64,000 nucleotides of DNA, from positions 44,426,879 to 44,490,878 of the forward strand of contig CM074187.1 in the NCBI GenBank assembly GCA_037179385.1. Direction: 5' to 3'. The notes under the pieces were generated by a model. That model was given only the letters and a program-made list of their open reading frames with translations. It searched no databases and was not told the origin of the DNA. Position numbers and translations under genes: made by a program. This document shows, one piece after another, positions 1 to 12,594 of the stretch (positions are counted from its first letter, which is position 1; every line of letters begins with the position of its first letter). The stretch comes from Holothuria scabra. Taxonomy: Eukaryota; Echinodermata; Holothuroidea; Aspidochirotida; Holothuriidae.

Positions 1-1072
1 GTCAGCTTGATATACAGGGGTAAAAAAGTTATTTAACGTTACTCCCTTATTCTACGGCTGACTAAAAGTTCACATGAAAGTGACTCACTCAGCCTTGTGA
101 ATTTGGGGCAGCTAATAAAATACTGTAACTATGCCAAACTGAAAAGAAAAGGCTTGAACAGACATTGTCTTTACTACATTGTTTTATTTTTGTATCTTTT
201 TTCTCATACTGATGTTTCAATTTACAGCTATAAGGAATAATGATGTAGTAGGGCTACAGGTGCAATTTCTTTCTAATCATTTGAAAAGGAGTGCAAAATT
301 TGGGAGAGGGAAGACTGACAATAGCCACAGTGCACCTTTGAATTTTTTTAAAAACTAACTTAAGCCAAACTAAAGCCTACTATATGTGCCTCTTGTATAA
401 AATAGTTCTCAGCTTGTCATAATGGCAACAGTGACACTTGCAGAAATCAGTGTTGTAATCGAGCTGTCACTAAATCTAGTGACTCAAGTCACCAGTTTTT
501 AAACTTTTAAGTGGCTCTACTCAAGTCATTGACTCGAGTCACTGCACTATTTCAATGCCGAAATAAATCCTGAATTCTATCAAGTCACTATCATTTTGAG
601 AGGAAGTGACACAAGTTGTGATTTGTTACAACACTGGCAGAAACTAGAGGCACTAGTTTACTGGTATGCATGAAGGGTACTGCACAAAGCAAAACATGAA
701 TAGGCCTACCTGTATACATTTGTCTGATCTACTTCTTCAAACAATGTTAAATAGCTAGGTTCTGTTCTACCAACCATTTTGGTCCAATCACAGTCACATG
801 TTACAGTACTTCTCTAATTTCTCTGGGCACTTGGAAGTCTTTAAAACTGTTGTCAAGTATAATAAAGAATGCAGTCTTTCACCAGCAGCTGACATTATTG
901 CTTCCCATAATTTTGCTTTGGCTTGTTGAATGTCACCCTCAACTGTCTAAACTCCAGTAATTGCAAGGTATGGTGATCCAGAATTAACATTTTCTTTCAA
1001 AATATTCAAGGTGTACATGATGATAATTAAAAGTCAGTTGACACTTTGTGGGTTAAATGAACCTGGACTTAA
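1..1072. other. Intergenic sequence, no gene recognised
   Basis: AT-rich sequence without a convincing exon or RNA. Between about 465 and 615 there is a loose cluster of short GTGACT/AGTCAC words, including CATTGACTCGAGTCACTG, which look like a degenerate short-period repeat. Nothing else stands out. Confidence 0.5.
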
Positions 1073-1356
1073 AAGATGACACCTAAGCAGTTCCAATTCT
1101 CTTAACCTTCTTCATTAAGCCCCTCCCTCCTCTGTCTAAAATTCATCCTCATCCAGACACAATCTCAGTCTGTCAATTCAGGGTGATCATACTTTATCGC
1201 AGTGTGTAATCAAACATTCTCATTAGAGTGTGTTATATGACTTCTGTACTCTCCACTTTTGGAGCTTGCTTTCAGTCAAAGAGTTGAGCCAATTGGAAAT
1301 TTCTGTGGATGTGGACTAACTACAAAAATTATAGTTTGGGGTGAGAGAATCAAGCT
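1073..1356 (+). mobile_element. TTAA-type MITE (family shared with 55598-55894)
   Basis: A 284-bp non-coding block with TTAA immediately on each side (1069-1072 and 1357-1360). From about 1088 to 1350 it can be aligned by eye along its length with 55621-55885: CAGTTCCAATTCTC near the left, TCAAAGAGTTG in the middle, AGTTT-GGGTGA near the right. The other copy is also TTAA-flanked, which supports the boundaries. TTAA target duplications are typical of Kolobok and piggyBac transposons; superfamily assignment is inference. Confidence 0.55.
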
Positions 1357-1360
1357 TTAA

Positions 1361-3083
1361 ATGTCTTTGTTCACTTCACTCTGCTTGTGTGGCAGATGCT
1401 TTCAGACATGACCACGTACATCCAGTGTAAAGTACAGGAAACAGTTCATGGCCAGCAGCACTATGAATCTGACATCCCTTGGGTTTCTCCCTGCAGGTGC
1501 AAGACAAAAATGAAACCATCAGTTTCTGTTTGGGGTGAATATTGTTATCATTTACCATGACGTATTAAAACCAAATGCAACCTGTAGCATAGTACATATA
1601 GTAGCCTACAACTCAAGAGTATGGCATCAGGTATTCAATGTTTTTTTTCTTCTTCTTTTCAGTGTTGGTAAAAGTAAGTTAAACTGCATCAAGGAATTAA
1701 ACACAAACATATTTCACTATTTTCCCAAATAATGTACCTTTCCAGTGCAACAGAATCAAGCTTGATTAACCCCCAGTAGGCATATATATGGCCTAACATT
1801 ACACATGTACATAAATTTGAGGCACTGGGACCTTAGTCAGTTACAAATTTGGCTCCAAAAATTTGCCTCAAACAAACTTGGGGACTCTAGACACCCTACC
1901 CCCTGTTAAAAGTTTTAAAGTAAGGGGCAATGTATGGTTAAAATTACTGCAACCCTCACCCTAGCACCAAGCAGACCAAAATTGCAAACCAGCTCTTTTT
2001 ACTATAACTTATAAGCTAGCCCTACTGTTTTACAGCCTGCTAAATAATAACACGCCCTGTAGGCCATTTTTGCCCCATCTGACCTAAATTCCTAGCCCCA
2101 CCAGTGTAAAAGGACCTCGTGTTTATATAACATCTCATTTCATCGTGAAAAGGCTTCATGCACAAAGTTTACAGAAGGAGAGTGGATTAGGCCTATTTAG
2201 ATTCAGAAACTGTCTAGTAACGTTAGGCGTAATATATACTGTATACAACGTATAGGCCTATTGCATACTAACTGTGTTACAGGGACGTGTCCGCACTAAG
2301 TGAAGAAAAATGCGTCTTTTTCAACTTTAACAAGAATAAAATACAAACCCATCACAAGAAACTTACAATTTATGAGAGATACTACATCCTCCTCTTTTTC
2401 TGACAGAAGTAGATGATTTTAGAAATCAAATTTTTGGACGTTAATGTGCGTGTGATTTGTATGAATCTCTATGTAGACGATCGGTCTGATGCCCAGATAG
2501 AATATGGATATGGAGTGACCATACGATCACAGCTGTTTTGGGGAGTCCGCCCTCTAGTTCCTATTATCCTACTCTATGGTAGTATACGTACGCGTTTCGT
2601 GTATTTGCGGAATTGGAGATATGACGATTTGGAGTATGTCATCGGTAGTAAGGTGCTTCTATGTAATATATGTTCTATAGTGCAAAAGGAATACAGGACT
2701 GAGTCGTATTGTGTATGTAGTAGTGTATGGGTCGAGATCGAGTTATATTGTGCTGTCACTGTGCTGGAGAGAACTTGGTGCGATAGAATGTGATAACACT
2801 GGTCTAACACTGGTTATCACTGTTGGTCTAAAGAAGTGAGGCAAGGATAGGGAAGTTTTTTTGGTTAAGTATTAAAGAAAGTGGGGGGTTTTAGTTCAAG
2901 TGTAAGTTTATCGTAAGTTTTAGGCCAAGCAGTAACGTTAGGCTTAGTTATACCGTGCCATGTTTCGGTAAGTGTGGTAGTAGGAACAGTGATAGTATTG
3001 TTATGTAGGCTAGTACTATTAGGCCTAGTACTTAGTAGTATTTAATAGAAACATGTCGTAAGTAGGCCTAGTAAGTAATAAGA
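1361..3083. other. Intergenic sequence, no gene recognised
   Basis: No supported gene. A 126-codon open frame at 2413-2793 has no recognisable domain and no splice context, so I do not call it. The 2930-3080 stretch is rich in GTAGGCCTA-like words, also seen at 35.05-35.2 kb outside the right end of the giant element, so it is probably ordinary background of this genome. Confidence 0.45.
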
Positions 3084-3091
3084 AGAAGAAG
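3084..3091. repeat. Left 8-bp target-site duplication of the giant element
   Basis: AGAAGAAG directly precedes the outermost base of the left TIR; the same 8 bp follow the right TIR at 34971-34978. The word is low-complexity, so chance matching is possible, but its exact abutment to both TIR ends favours a genuine duplication. Confidence 0.65.
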
Positions 3092-3705
3092 GGATCATGT
3101 CCCGTTCACGCCATGACGATAACCGCGTTGACTGTACCACTCTAAAATAGGTGCGTGGAATGAACGCTGTGTGAACGCAACGGAAGAGGGTGTACAGACA
3201 TAACATTAGCTTCCACGGGAGTAAAAATTCAGCGTACTCGATGTCTACGGAAGCCTCGAATGTTCTGAATTGAAGGAAAAGTTAAGTCGTAATGGATTGC
3301 AAGCAAGTGACTGGCGCAAATCGCATAGCGTAGTATGAATCATAGTCAAAGTTGTGTGTGGATCTTTTCATGTAGCGAACTATGTTCAATGTTTGGTGAT
3401 ACATCATAAAGTTATTGAATTCTAGTTTGTATGTAAAACCGACGTTACTGTAAATAACTGTTTATTTTTTTTACTCGTTCATTCATCATATAATTATGTA
3501 ATGCGAAGGAAACAAAAAGTTGCAGTTCAATGAGCTTATATATTTCGTACGAGTTCTAACATATATCGCGAAAGTTTTAGAAACACTCGATTTATTACCG
3601 GACATTTAAACAGCTTCGTACGAAAATGTACTTACACATTGCATGTGATGTCTAGGTCCAAAAATTAGCGATAACTTGCGCTCATGATTGAGATAACATA
3701 CGAAA
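3092..3705 (+). repeat. Left terminal inverted repeat of the giant element
   Basis: The outer ~110 bp match the reverse complement of 34860-34970 almost base for base. Matching then continues through CTACGGAAGCC, TGTTCTGAATTGAAGGAAAA, CATCATAATTATGT-like and GAGCTTATATATTTCGTACG blocks, and ends around CATGATTGAGATA at about 3683-3695. The outermost part lacks TTCGTACGAA; the first palindromes appear at about 3548 (one base off) and 3616, so the unique terminus grades into the satellite. The strong conservation of the outer bases relative to the inner part suggests a terminus under functional constraint. Confidence 0.75.
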
Positions 3706-4010
3706 AAAACTCAAATTAAAGGCCGACTACAACGTTGAGTTTCACTTCGTACGAAGTCGTCACTAGAATATGTTACAAACAGCTGAAATAATTAGCGTGC
3801 AACTTCGTACGAAACCGCACACAGTATTGATTGTGATATATTGGTCTAAAATTGAACAAGTTGCTTTATTTTTATGTGAGATAACACATAAAAACAACAA
3901 GCTTTTAAAAGGCTATTGGACACTTAAGCTTGCTTGCGGGGTCACGCTCTACTGGAAAATGTTGGTTACCAAATATATACATACTTCAAAGACCAATGCA
4001 TATCGTCCAG

Positions 4011-4032
4011 CCAGGGAGTTGCAACTCCCTGG
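4011..4032. repeat. 22-bp perfect palindrome inserted with 5-bp duplication
   Basis: A perfect palindrome (CCAGGGAGTTG plus its exact reverse complement) lies between two copies of TCCAG (4006-4010 and 4033-4037). The homologous, inverted sites in the right arm (for example about 26430-26460) lack the palindrome and have a single copy of the flanking word, so this is an insertion with a target duplication, not an ancestral feature. Confidence 0.6.
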
Positions 4033-7000
4033 TCCAGCAACGATTTAAATTCTTTTCGTAGAAAGTATATAACAATTATGATCTATATCTTGCTAAAGTT
4101 AGCGAACGTAGAGTATCCCGGTACTGGAAACTTGACCAAACTTTGCCTTTTCTCCTTCCAATGGGCCATGGTAGCCTTCATAGGGAGGCGGTCGAAAATG
4201 GACCTCAAAATTGGTGTTACGGTAAAAGAAATTACTGTTACGGCATTACTGCGGTGGGTAAAAACCGCTTTTAGACTCTTGGGCTCTTATGCAACTTGTG
4301 GGAAGGGGGGGGGGTAATATCACAACATCCATTTGGGAGTATTCCCACTAGTGTTCTCGATAAAGAAAATAGCGACTCTTTTCCCAGGTCCCTTCTCTTT
4401 GGCCTCCGTGGGCCCTTAATTAGAGGAGTCTTAGGATGAGACCATGGCTCTTTAGCAAACAAAGTTAAGTTAATTTGCTTACCAAAGAAAGTTCAAAGAA
4501 ATCCATGCGCGGGGTATAGCTTTTCACTCGATTGTTTTGGCCATAGCAAATAGTGAGATTAAAGCACCTTTTCTGTTCCGATTTAAAGTCAACAACAATT
4601 TAATATTATTTCGCACGAAGTAGAACTTGAACGTGTGTACAAGCTACTCATATCGCTATTGGCGCATGAATACATCTTTTTACAAAATGTACGAAATATT
4701 GTTTGGTGATATAAACTTAGCGATTGAAGTTCCCTTTAATTTGTGAAATGATGCACCCGAGGAAAAGTCAAGACATTTCAATGTAGTAGCTTTTAAGTGG
4801 AGTCTCGATTGGTTTGTTTAAGAAATAGATCGAGAACTTTCTATGCACTGTGTCGATCCCGGCTAGACGCGAAAAACTTAAACATTTTATGTTTCGCACG
4901 AAAATGTAGTAATGTATGTTTACAAAGCGCTAAAATCATTTATACGCATATATACAGCTTTGTACGGAAACGTACGAAGTAAATTATTTATTATATATAT
5001 TGAAAAACTGAGTTATAAGTTTCTTAATTTTAAGTTAAGTTGCTTACAATAGAAAGTCAAAAAAATGAGATTTCAACTTGAGGGGAAGCTTTTCACTCGA
5101 CTGGTTTCGTCAGCAAATGGATCCAGTATAAGATACATTTTGTGTGCCCAAGCATTAAGGCGACAACAGTTAAATACTACTTCGTGCGAAGTAAAACAAA
5201 GATATGTTTACCGGCTACTCAGTTGTCCTGATTTAAGTTGAGGTAACGCCATAAACAAATTTACAATATAGCTATTGGACACTTCAGTTTGAGGGGTAGA
5301 GCTTTACTGGAAAATAATGGTTACCAAATCAAGAAAGATCACGTAAGACCAATGCATATCGCGACCGACAACGATTTAAATTATCTTGAATTCGTAAAAA
5401 TTATATTACAAATATGGACCTATATCTTGCTAAAAGTAAACTGTTGAATCCATTCACTCCAAAAATATTTCACAAATATTCGCAGGTATCCGCGTATGTG
5501 ACCGCAAAATAAGTTTTGTTTTAAAAAACAATTGTGCTACGTATTATGAAGAAAACACGCTTATTAACTTTTTCTGTAAGGAGTGGGCAGGTTCATATAT
5601 ACCGCAAAACCCACTTTGGGGTATCCGCGCATGTGTCGTCTATCAATAGCAGAGGTAACTTTTCCAAGGTCCTTTCCATTTGGCCTCGATGGGCCTTTAA
5701 AAGAGGATTAGGGTCAGTCTTTGATTGCTTTCACCAAAACCGTCGATTAAGACCTAAAACTTAGCGACAAGTTGTCTTCATTTTTTTTTTTTTTTTGAGA
5801 TTGTTGACGGGAGAAAGTAAAAAAATGACATTTGAACGTGAGGGGAACTTGAGGTCTCCAATCGATTGGTTTCATCAAGAAAAAGATTCAGTAAGATTAA
5901 ACATTTTCGTCTGTCCCGGCTTAAGGACGACTGTATTTTTAGTTTGGTTCGCACAAAAGAAAACTATAAATGTTTACGAGCTACCCAAATTATTATTACG
6001 CATGGACACAGCTTCTTCGTACGAAAGAGTACGAAGTACTTTATCGATATAGTCCTAAATTCGGCGATAATTTCACTTCAGTTTGTGTGATGTTGCACCC
6101 GGGAGAAAGTTAAAATAAAAATATTCTATTTTTGTAGTAGCTTTTTACTCGATTGGTTTGTTTAGCAAATAGATCCAGTAAGATAAGGCATTTTGTCTGT
6201 CCACTGTAAAATGCGACAACACTTCAATTCTGTTTTGTACGAAGTTCATTAATCTATGATTACGAGCGCTTCAAATTTTTGTTACGCAGGAATGCGGCTC
6301 CGTACAAAACTGTACGAAATGATGTTTGGGGATATGAAATCAAATTGAACAACAATTAAAGTTGTCCTAATTTTTTTATGAGACTGAACTGATAAGGCGA
6401 GAAAGCCCGAAAAAAGGGCATTTTAACTTTAGAGGTAGCTTTCACTCGATTGGTTTCGTCGATAAATAGATCTCTTTGGAAGAAGGCATTTTGTCTGTCC
6501 AGGTCTAGGGCGACAGCAGTTTAAGTGTGTTTCGTACGAAGTAGAACTAATATATGTATGTTTACGAGCTACCAGTAACTAGTAACCATGCATACAGCTT
6601 CGCACGAAAAGGTACTAAATATTGCTTAATGATACATACCTTAAATTTTGCAATAAGACGATTTCACTTTTTGTGATTGTGCAACCGATTGAGAAAAAAA
6701 AGAAGGACGTTTTAATATCGAAGCTTTACACCCGATAGGCTTGTTAGATAAATAAATATGTAAACCCAACGCATTATGTCAGGTCTGGATAAAGGCGAAT
6801 TATTAATGTTTATATTTCGTAAGGAGTAGTAGTGATACGCTTACAAAGTACTCTCATTAGTATAACGCATTTATACAGTTTCGTACGGAAATGTACAAAG
6901 TATATTCTTTTAAGACATTATATTTAAAAAATGAGTGATAAGTTCCTTGATTCTGAATTTAAGTTGCTCACAAGAAAAGGTCAAAAGAAATGATATTTTA

Positions 7001-8368
7001 ACTTGACAGGTAGCTTTTCACTCGATCGATTTCGTCAATAAATAGATCTCTTTGAAGAAGGCATTTTGACTGTCCAGGTTTAGGGCGACAGCAAGTTAAG
7101 TGTGTTTCGTACGAGGTAGAACTAATATATGTATGTTCACGAGCTACCAGTAACTAGTATCCATGCATGCAGCTTCGCACGGAAATGTACTTAATATTGC
7201 TAAATGATACAGACCTTAAATTTTGCAATTAGACTCTTTCATTTTTTGTGATGGTGCAACCGAGGGAAATTAAAAAAGGAGGACATTTTAATGTCGAAGC
7301 TTTACACTCCATAGGCTTGTTTAATAAATATTGTAAAAGCCAACGCATTATGTCAGGTCTGGCTAAAGGCGAATTATTAAAGTTTATATTTCGTACGGAG
7401 TAGTAATAATACGTTAACAAAGTACTTTCATTATTATTACGCATTTATACAGTTTCGTACGGAAATGTACAAGGTATATTCTTTTAAGACATATATTGAA
7501 AAACTGAGTGAAATTTTCCTCGATTTTTAAGTAAAGTTGCTCTCAAGAGAAAAGTCAAAAGAAACGATATTTTAACTTAACAGGTAGCTTTTCACTCGAT
7601 TGGTTTCGTCAATAAATAGATCTCTTTGGAAGAAGGCATTTTGTCTGTCCAGGTCTAGGGCGACAGCAATTTGAGTGTGTTTCGTACGAAATAGAACTAA
7701 TATATGTATGTTAACGAGTTACCAGTAACCAGTATCCATGCATGCAGCTTCGCACGAAAATGTACTTAATATTGTTTAATGAAACAGACCTTAAATTTTG
7801 CAATAAGACTCCTACCCTTTTTGTGATGGTGCAACCGAGGGAAAGTAAAAAAGAGGACATTTAATGTCGAAACTTTACACTCGATAGGCTTGTTAAATAA
7901 ATATTAAAAAAAGCCAACGCATTATGTCAGACCTGGCTAAAGGCGAATTAGTAAAGTTTATATTTCGTACGGAGTAGTAGTAATACGTTAATAAGGTACT
8001 TTCATTATTATTACGCATTTATACAGTTTCGTACGGAAATGTACAAGGTATATTCTTTTAAGACAAATATTGAAAAACTGAGTGATATTTTCTTTGATTT
8101 TTAAGTAAAGTTGCTTACAAGAGAAAAGTCAAAAGAAATGATATTTTAACTTGAAAGGTACCTTTCTACTCGATTGGTTTCGTCAATAAATAGATCTCTT
8201 TGGAAGAAGGCATTTTATCTCTCCAGGTCTAGGGCGACAGCAATTTGAGTGTGTTTCGTACGAAATAGAACTAATATATGTATGTTTAAGAGCTATGAGT
8301 AGCTAGTATCAATGCATGCAGCTTTGCACGAAAATGTACTTAATATTGCTCAATGATACAGACCTTAA

Positions 8369-8625
8369 AGGTACAGAGCAGTCCCCCCAAACCTATTTTG
8401 AAGAAACAGCTAAATAACACAATTTTCATCTTCTTTCTCTTCAAAGTATCGTTCACAACATTTTATTGTAAAGCTATTGCATATTCAAGGTAAACCAAGC
8501 AGAAATTACATATAACTTTCAAATTTGAAGAGAACAAAATATGTTGTCACATGACTCCCAACAGCCAATCATGAAACTGAACAGCCTACAACACTACTTC
8601 AGTTTGGGTTGTCTGTTCTTGCCCT
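8369..8625 (+). mobile_element. TTAA-type MITE inside the array, copy 1
   Basis: A 257-bp insertion flanked by TTAA at 8365-8368 and 8626-8629. Empty dimers elsewhere in the array read GACCTTAAATTTTGC with one TTAA, which proves the duplication. Ends are imperfect inverted repeats: AGGTACAGAGCAG on the left, and AGGGCAAGAACAG reading inward from the right. TTAA duplication with AGG termini fits Kolobok-like transposons; non-coding. Confidence 0.8.
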
Positions 8626-10841
8626 TTAAATTTTGCAATAAGACTCCTTCACTTTTTGTGATGGTGCAACCAAGGGAAAGTAAAAAAGAGGACATTTTAA
8701 TGTCGAAGTTATACACTCGATAGGCTTGTTTAATAAATAAATATTGTAAAAGCCAACGCATTATGTCAGGTCTGGCTAAAGGCGAATTATTAAAGTTTAT
8801 ATTTCGTACGGAGTAGTAGTAATACGTTAACAAAGTACTTCCATTATTATTATGCATTTATACAGTTTCGTACGGAAATGTACAACGTATGTTCTTTTAA
8901 GACATATATAGAAAAAAATGAGTGATAATTTTCTTGATTTTAAAGTAAAGTTGCTTACAAGAGAAAAGTCAAAGGAAATGATATTTTAACTTGACAGGTA
9001 GCTTTTCACTCGATTGGTTTCGTCAATAAATAGATCTCTTTGGAAGAAGTCATTTTATCTCTCCATGTCTAGGGCGACAGCAATTTGAGTGTGTTTCGTA
9101 CAAGTAGAACTAATAAATGTATGTTTACGAGCTACCAGTAACTAGTATCAATGCATGCAGCTTTGCACGAAAATGTACTTAATATTGTTTAATGAAACAG
9201 ACCTTAAATTTTGCAATAAGACTCCTACCCTTTTTGTGATGGTGCAACCGAGGGAAAGTAAAAAAGAGGACATTTTAATGTCGAAGCTTTACACTCGATA
9301 GGCTTGTTAAATAAATATTTAAAAAAGCCAGCGCATTATGTCAGGTCTGGCTAAAGGCGAATTATTAAAGTTTATATTTCGTACGCAGTAGTAGTAATAC
9401 GTTAACAAGGTACTTTCATTATTATTACGCATTTATACAGTTTCGTACGGAAATGTACAAGGTATATTCTTTTAAGACAAATATTGAAAAACTGAGTGAT
9501 ATTTTCTTTGATTTTTAAGTAAAGTTGCTTACAAGAGAAAAGTCAAAAGAAATGATATTTTAGCTTGAAAGGTACCTTTCTACTCGATTGGTTTCGTCAA
9601 TAAATAGATCTCTTTGGAAGAAGGCATTTTGTCTGTCCAGGTCTAGGGCGACAGCAATTTGAGTGTGTTTCGTACGAAATAGAACTAATATATGTATGTT
9701 AACGAGTTACCAGTAACTAGTATCCATGCATGCAGCTTCGCACGAAAATGTACTTAATATTGTTTAATGAAACAGACCTTAAATTTTGCAATAAGACTCC
9801 TACCCTTTTTGTGATGGTGCAACCGAGGGAAAGTAAAAAAGAGGACATTTTAATGTCGAAGCTTTACACTCGATAGGCTTGTTAAATAAATATTAAAAAA
9901 AGCCAACGCATTATGTCAGACCTGGCTAAAGGCGAATTAGTAAAGTTTATATTTCGTACGGAGTAGTAGTAATACGTTAACAAGGTACTTTCATTATTAT
10001 TACGCATTTATACAGTTTCGTACGGAAATGTACAAGGTATATTCTTTTAAGACAAATATTGAAAAACTGAGTGATATTTTCTTTGATTTTTAAGTAAAGT
10101 TGCTTACAAGAGAAAAGTCAAAAGAAATGATATTTTAACTTGAAAGGTACCTTTCTACTCGATTGGTTTCGTCAATAAATAGATCTCTGTGGAAGAAGAC
10201 ATTTTATCTCTCCAGGTCTAGGGCGACAGCAATTTGAGTGTGTTTCGTACGAAATAGAACTAATATATGTATGTTTAAGAGCTATGAGTAGCTAGTATCA
10301 ATGCATGCAGCTTTGCACGAAAATGTACTTAATATTGCTCAATGATACAGACCTTAAAGGTACAGAGCAGTCCCCCCAAACCTATTTTGAAGAAACAGCT
10401 AAATAACACAATTTTCATCTTCTTTCTCTTCAAAGTATCATTCACAACATTTTATTGTAAAGCTATTTTCAAGGTAAACCAAGCAGAAATTACATATAAC
10501 TTTCAAATTTGAAGAGAACAAAAAATGTTGTCACATGACTCCCAACAGCCAATCATGAAACTGAACAGCCTACAACACTACTTCAGTTTGGGTTGTCTGT
10601 TCTTGCCCTTTAAATTTTGCAATAAGACTCCTTCACTTTTTGTGATGGTGCAACCGAGGGAAAGTAAAAAAGAGGACATTTTAATGTCGAAGTTATACAC
10701 TCGATAGGCTTGTTTAATAAATAAATATTGTAAAAGCCAACGCATTATGTCAGGTCTGGCTAAAGGCGAATTATTAAAGTTTATATTTCGTACGGAGTAG
10801 TAGTAATACGTTAACAAAGTACTTCCATTATTATTATGCAT
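8541..10841 (+). repeat. 1,984-bp direct duplication within block 1
   Basis: Positions 8541-8857 recur almost unchanged at 10525-10841 (offset 1984), including the MITE, its flanks and the next dimer; only scattered substitutions and a 5-bp deletion are seen. The offset equals three dimers plus one MITE. The near identity means the duplication is much younger than the ordinary divergence between monomers. Confidence 0.8.
10358..10609 (+). mobile_element. TTAA-type MITE inside the array, copy 2
   Basis: A 252-bp copy nearly identical to 8369-8625, with TTAA at 10354-10357 and 10610-10613, at the same position of the repeat unit. It arose by amplification of the array unit rather than by a new insertion. 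Confidence 0.8.
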
Positions 10842-11766
10842 TTATACAGTTACGTACGGAAATGTACAACGTATGTTCTTTTAAGACATATATAGAAAAA
10901 AATGAGTGATAATTTTCTTGATTTTAAAGTAAAGTTGCTTACAAGAGAAAAGTCAAAGGAAATGATATTTTAACTTGACAGGTAGCTTTTCACTCGATTG
11001 GTTTCGTCAATAAATAGATCTCTTTGGAAGAAGTCATTTTATCTCTCCATGTCTAGGGCGACAGCAATTTGAGTGTGTTTCGTACAAGTAGAACTAATAA
11101 ATGTATGTTTACGAGCTACCAGTAACTAGTATCAATGCATGCAGCTTCGCACGAAAATGTACTTAATATTCCTTAATGATACATGCCTTAAATTTTGCAA
11201 TAAGACGATTTCACTTTTTGTGATTGTGCAACCGATTGAGAAAAAAAAAGAAGGACGTTTTAATATCGAAGCTTTACACCCGACAGGCTTGTTAGATAAA
11301 TAAATATGTAAACCCAACGCATTATGTCATGTCTGGATAAAGGCGAATTATTAAAGTTTATATTTCGTAAGGAGTAGTAGTGATACGCTTACAAAGTACT
11401 CTCATTAGTATAACGCATTTATACAGTTTCGTACGGAAATGTACAAAGTATATTCTTTTAAGACATATATTGAAAAAATGAGTGATAAGTTCCTTGATTC
11501 TGAATTTAAGTTGCTCACAAGAAAAGGTCAAAAGAAATGATATTTTAACTTGACAGGTAGCTTTTCACTCGATTGATTTCGTCAATAAGTAGATCTCTTT
11601 GAAGAAGGCATTTTGACTGTCCAGGTCTAGGGCGACAGCAAGTTAAGTGTGTTTCGTACGAAGTAGAACTAATATATGTATGTTCACGAGCTACCAGTAA
11701 CTAGTATCAATGCATGCAGCTTCGTACGAAAATGTACTTAATATTGCTTAATGAAACAGACCTTAA

Positions 11767-12022
11767 AGGTAAAGAGCAGTCCCCCAAACCTATTTTGAAG
11801 AAACAGCTAAATAACACAATTTTCATCTTCTTTCTCTTCAAAGTATCATTCATTACATTTTATGATTAAACTATTGCATATTCAAGGTAAACCAAGCAGA
11901 AATTTCCTATAACTTTCAAATTTGAAGAGAACAAAAAATGTTGTCACATGACTCCCAACAGCCAATCATGAAACTGAACAGTATACAACACTACTTCCGT
12001 TTGGGTTGTCTGTTCTTGCCCT
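11767..12022 (+). mobile_element. TTAA-type MITE inside the array, copy 3
   Basis: A 256-bp copy with TTAA at 11763-11766 and 12023-12026, again after GACC and before ATTTTGC. It is more diverged from copies 1 and 2 than they are from each other (for example a different run of Cs near its left end), giving a relative order: copy 3 separated first, then the 1,984-bp duplication made copies 1 and 2. Confidence 0.78.
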
Positions 12023-12594
12023 TTAAATTTTGCAATAAGACTCCTCCACTTTTTGTGATGGTGCAACCAAGGGAAATTAAGAAAGAGGACATTTTAATGT
12101 CGAAGCTTTACTTTCGATAGGCTTGTTTAATAAATAAATATTGCAAAAGCCAACGCATTATGTCATGTCTGGCTAAAGGCGAATTATTAAAGTTTATATT
12201 TCGTACGAAGTAGTAGAAATACGTTAACAAAGTACTTCCATTATTATGACGCATTTATACAGTTTCGTAAGGAAATGTGTTCCTTCACTTGAAATCAAGT
12301 CATTTACGAGAGAAAACGAAGATAAGTTATATCTCGATGTGCGAAGTTGCCTTCCTTCGATAATGTTGATCGAAAAATACTTGCAGTATAAATTAAGGCA
12401 TTATGTCTCCCCCAGCTTAAAGTCGACAACAATTTTAAGCTGATTTCTTACAAAGTAGATGTATTACAAGTTTATGAGCTAATAAAAATGTTTATACACA
12501 GTCATACAGCTTCGTAAGAAATATTGCTTGAAATTGTGCGAAAAAGTGCGAATAGTTCTTGTGATGTTATACACGAGAGAGGAGGAGAGCCCCC

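Larger units (their letters stand above)
3706..12585 (+). repeat. Satellite block 1 (plus orientation), TTCGTACGAA monomers and 575-bp dimers
   Basis: Diverged ~280-295 bp monomers with a fixed order of boxes: a palindrome near CAGCTTCGTACGAAAATGTAC, a GACCTTAAATT box, a TTGTGATG..GCA box, AGTCAAAAGAAATGA, CACTCGATTGGTTT, GGCATTTTGTCTGTCC, GGCGACA, then a second palindrome followed by GTAGAACTAATATATG. The part up to about 6.3 kb is degenerate. From 6.6 kb a 575-bp dimer recurs with great regularity: CTT(C/T)GCACG-type anchors at 6598, 7173, 7748, 8322, 9161, 9736, 10311, 11145 and 11720. Spacing is 574-575 bp except 834-839 where a ~255-bp MITE is included. The boxes at 3720-4470 and 5600-5750 correspond, inverted, to parts of the ~1.29-kb unit of block 4. 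Confidence 0.85.

Noticed and set aside
2413..2793. 126-codon open frame as a gene
   Set aside because: No recognisable domain, odd composition, no splice or promoter context, and a competing frame on the other strand.
8594..10841. Identical 87-codon minus-strand frames as paralogous genes
   Set aside because: They span the TTAA MITE boundary and satellite boxes; the identity comes from the 1,984-bp duplication.
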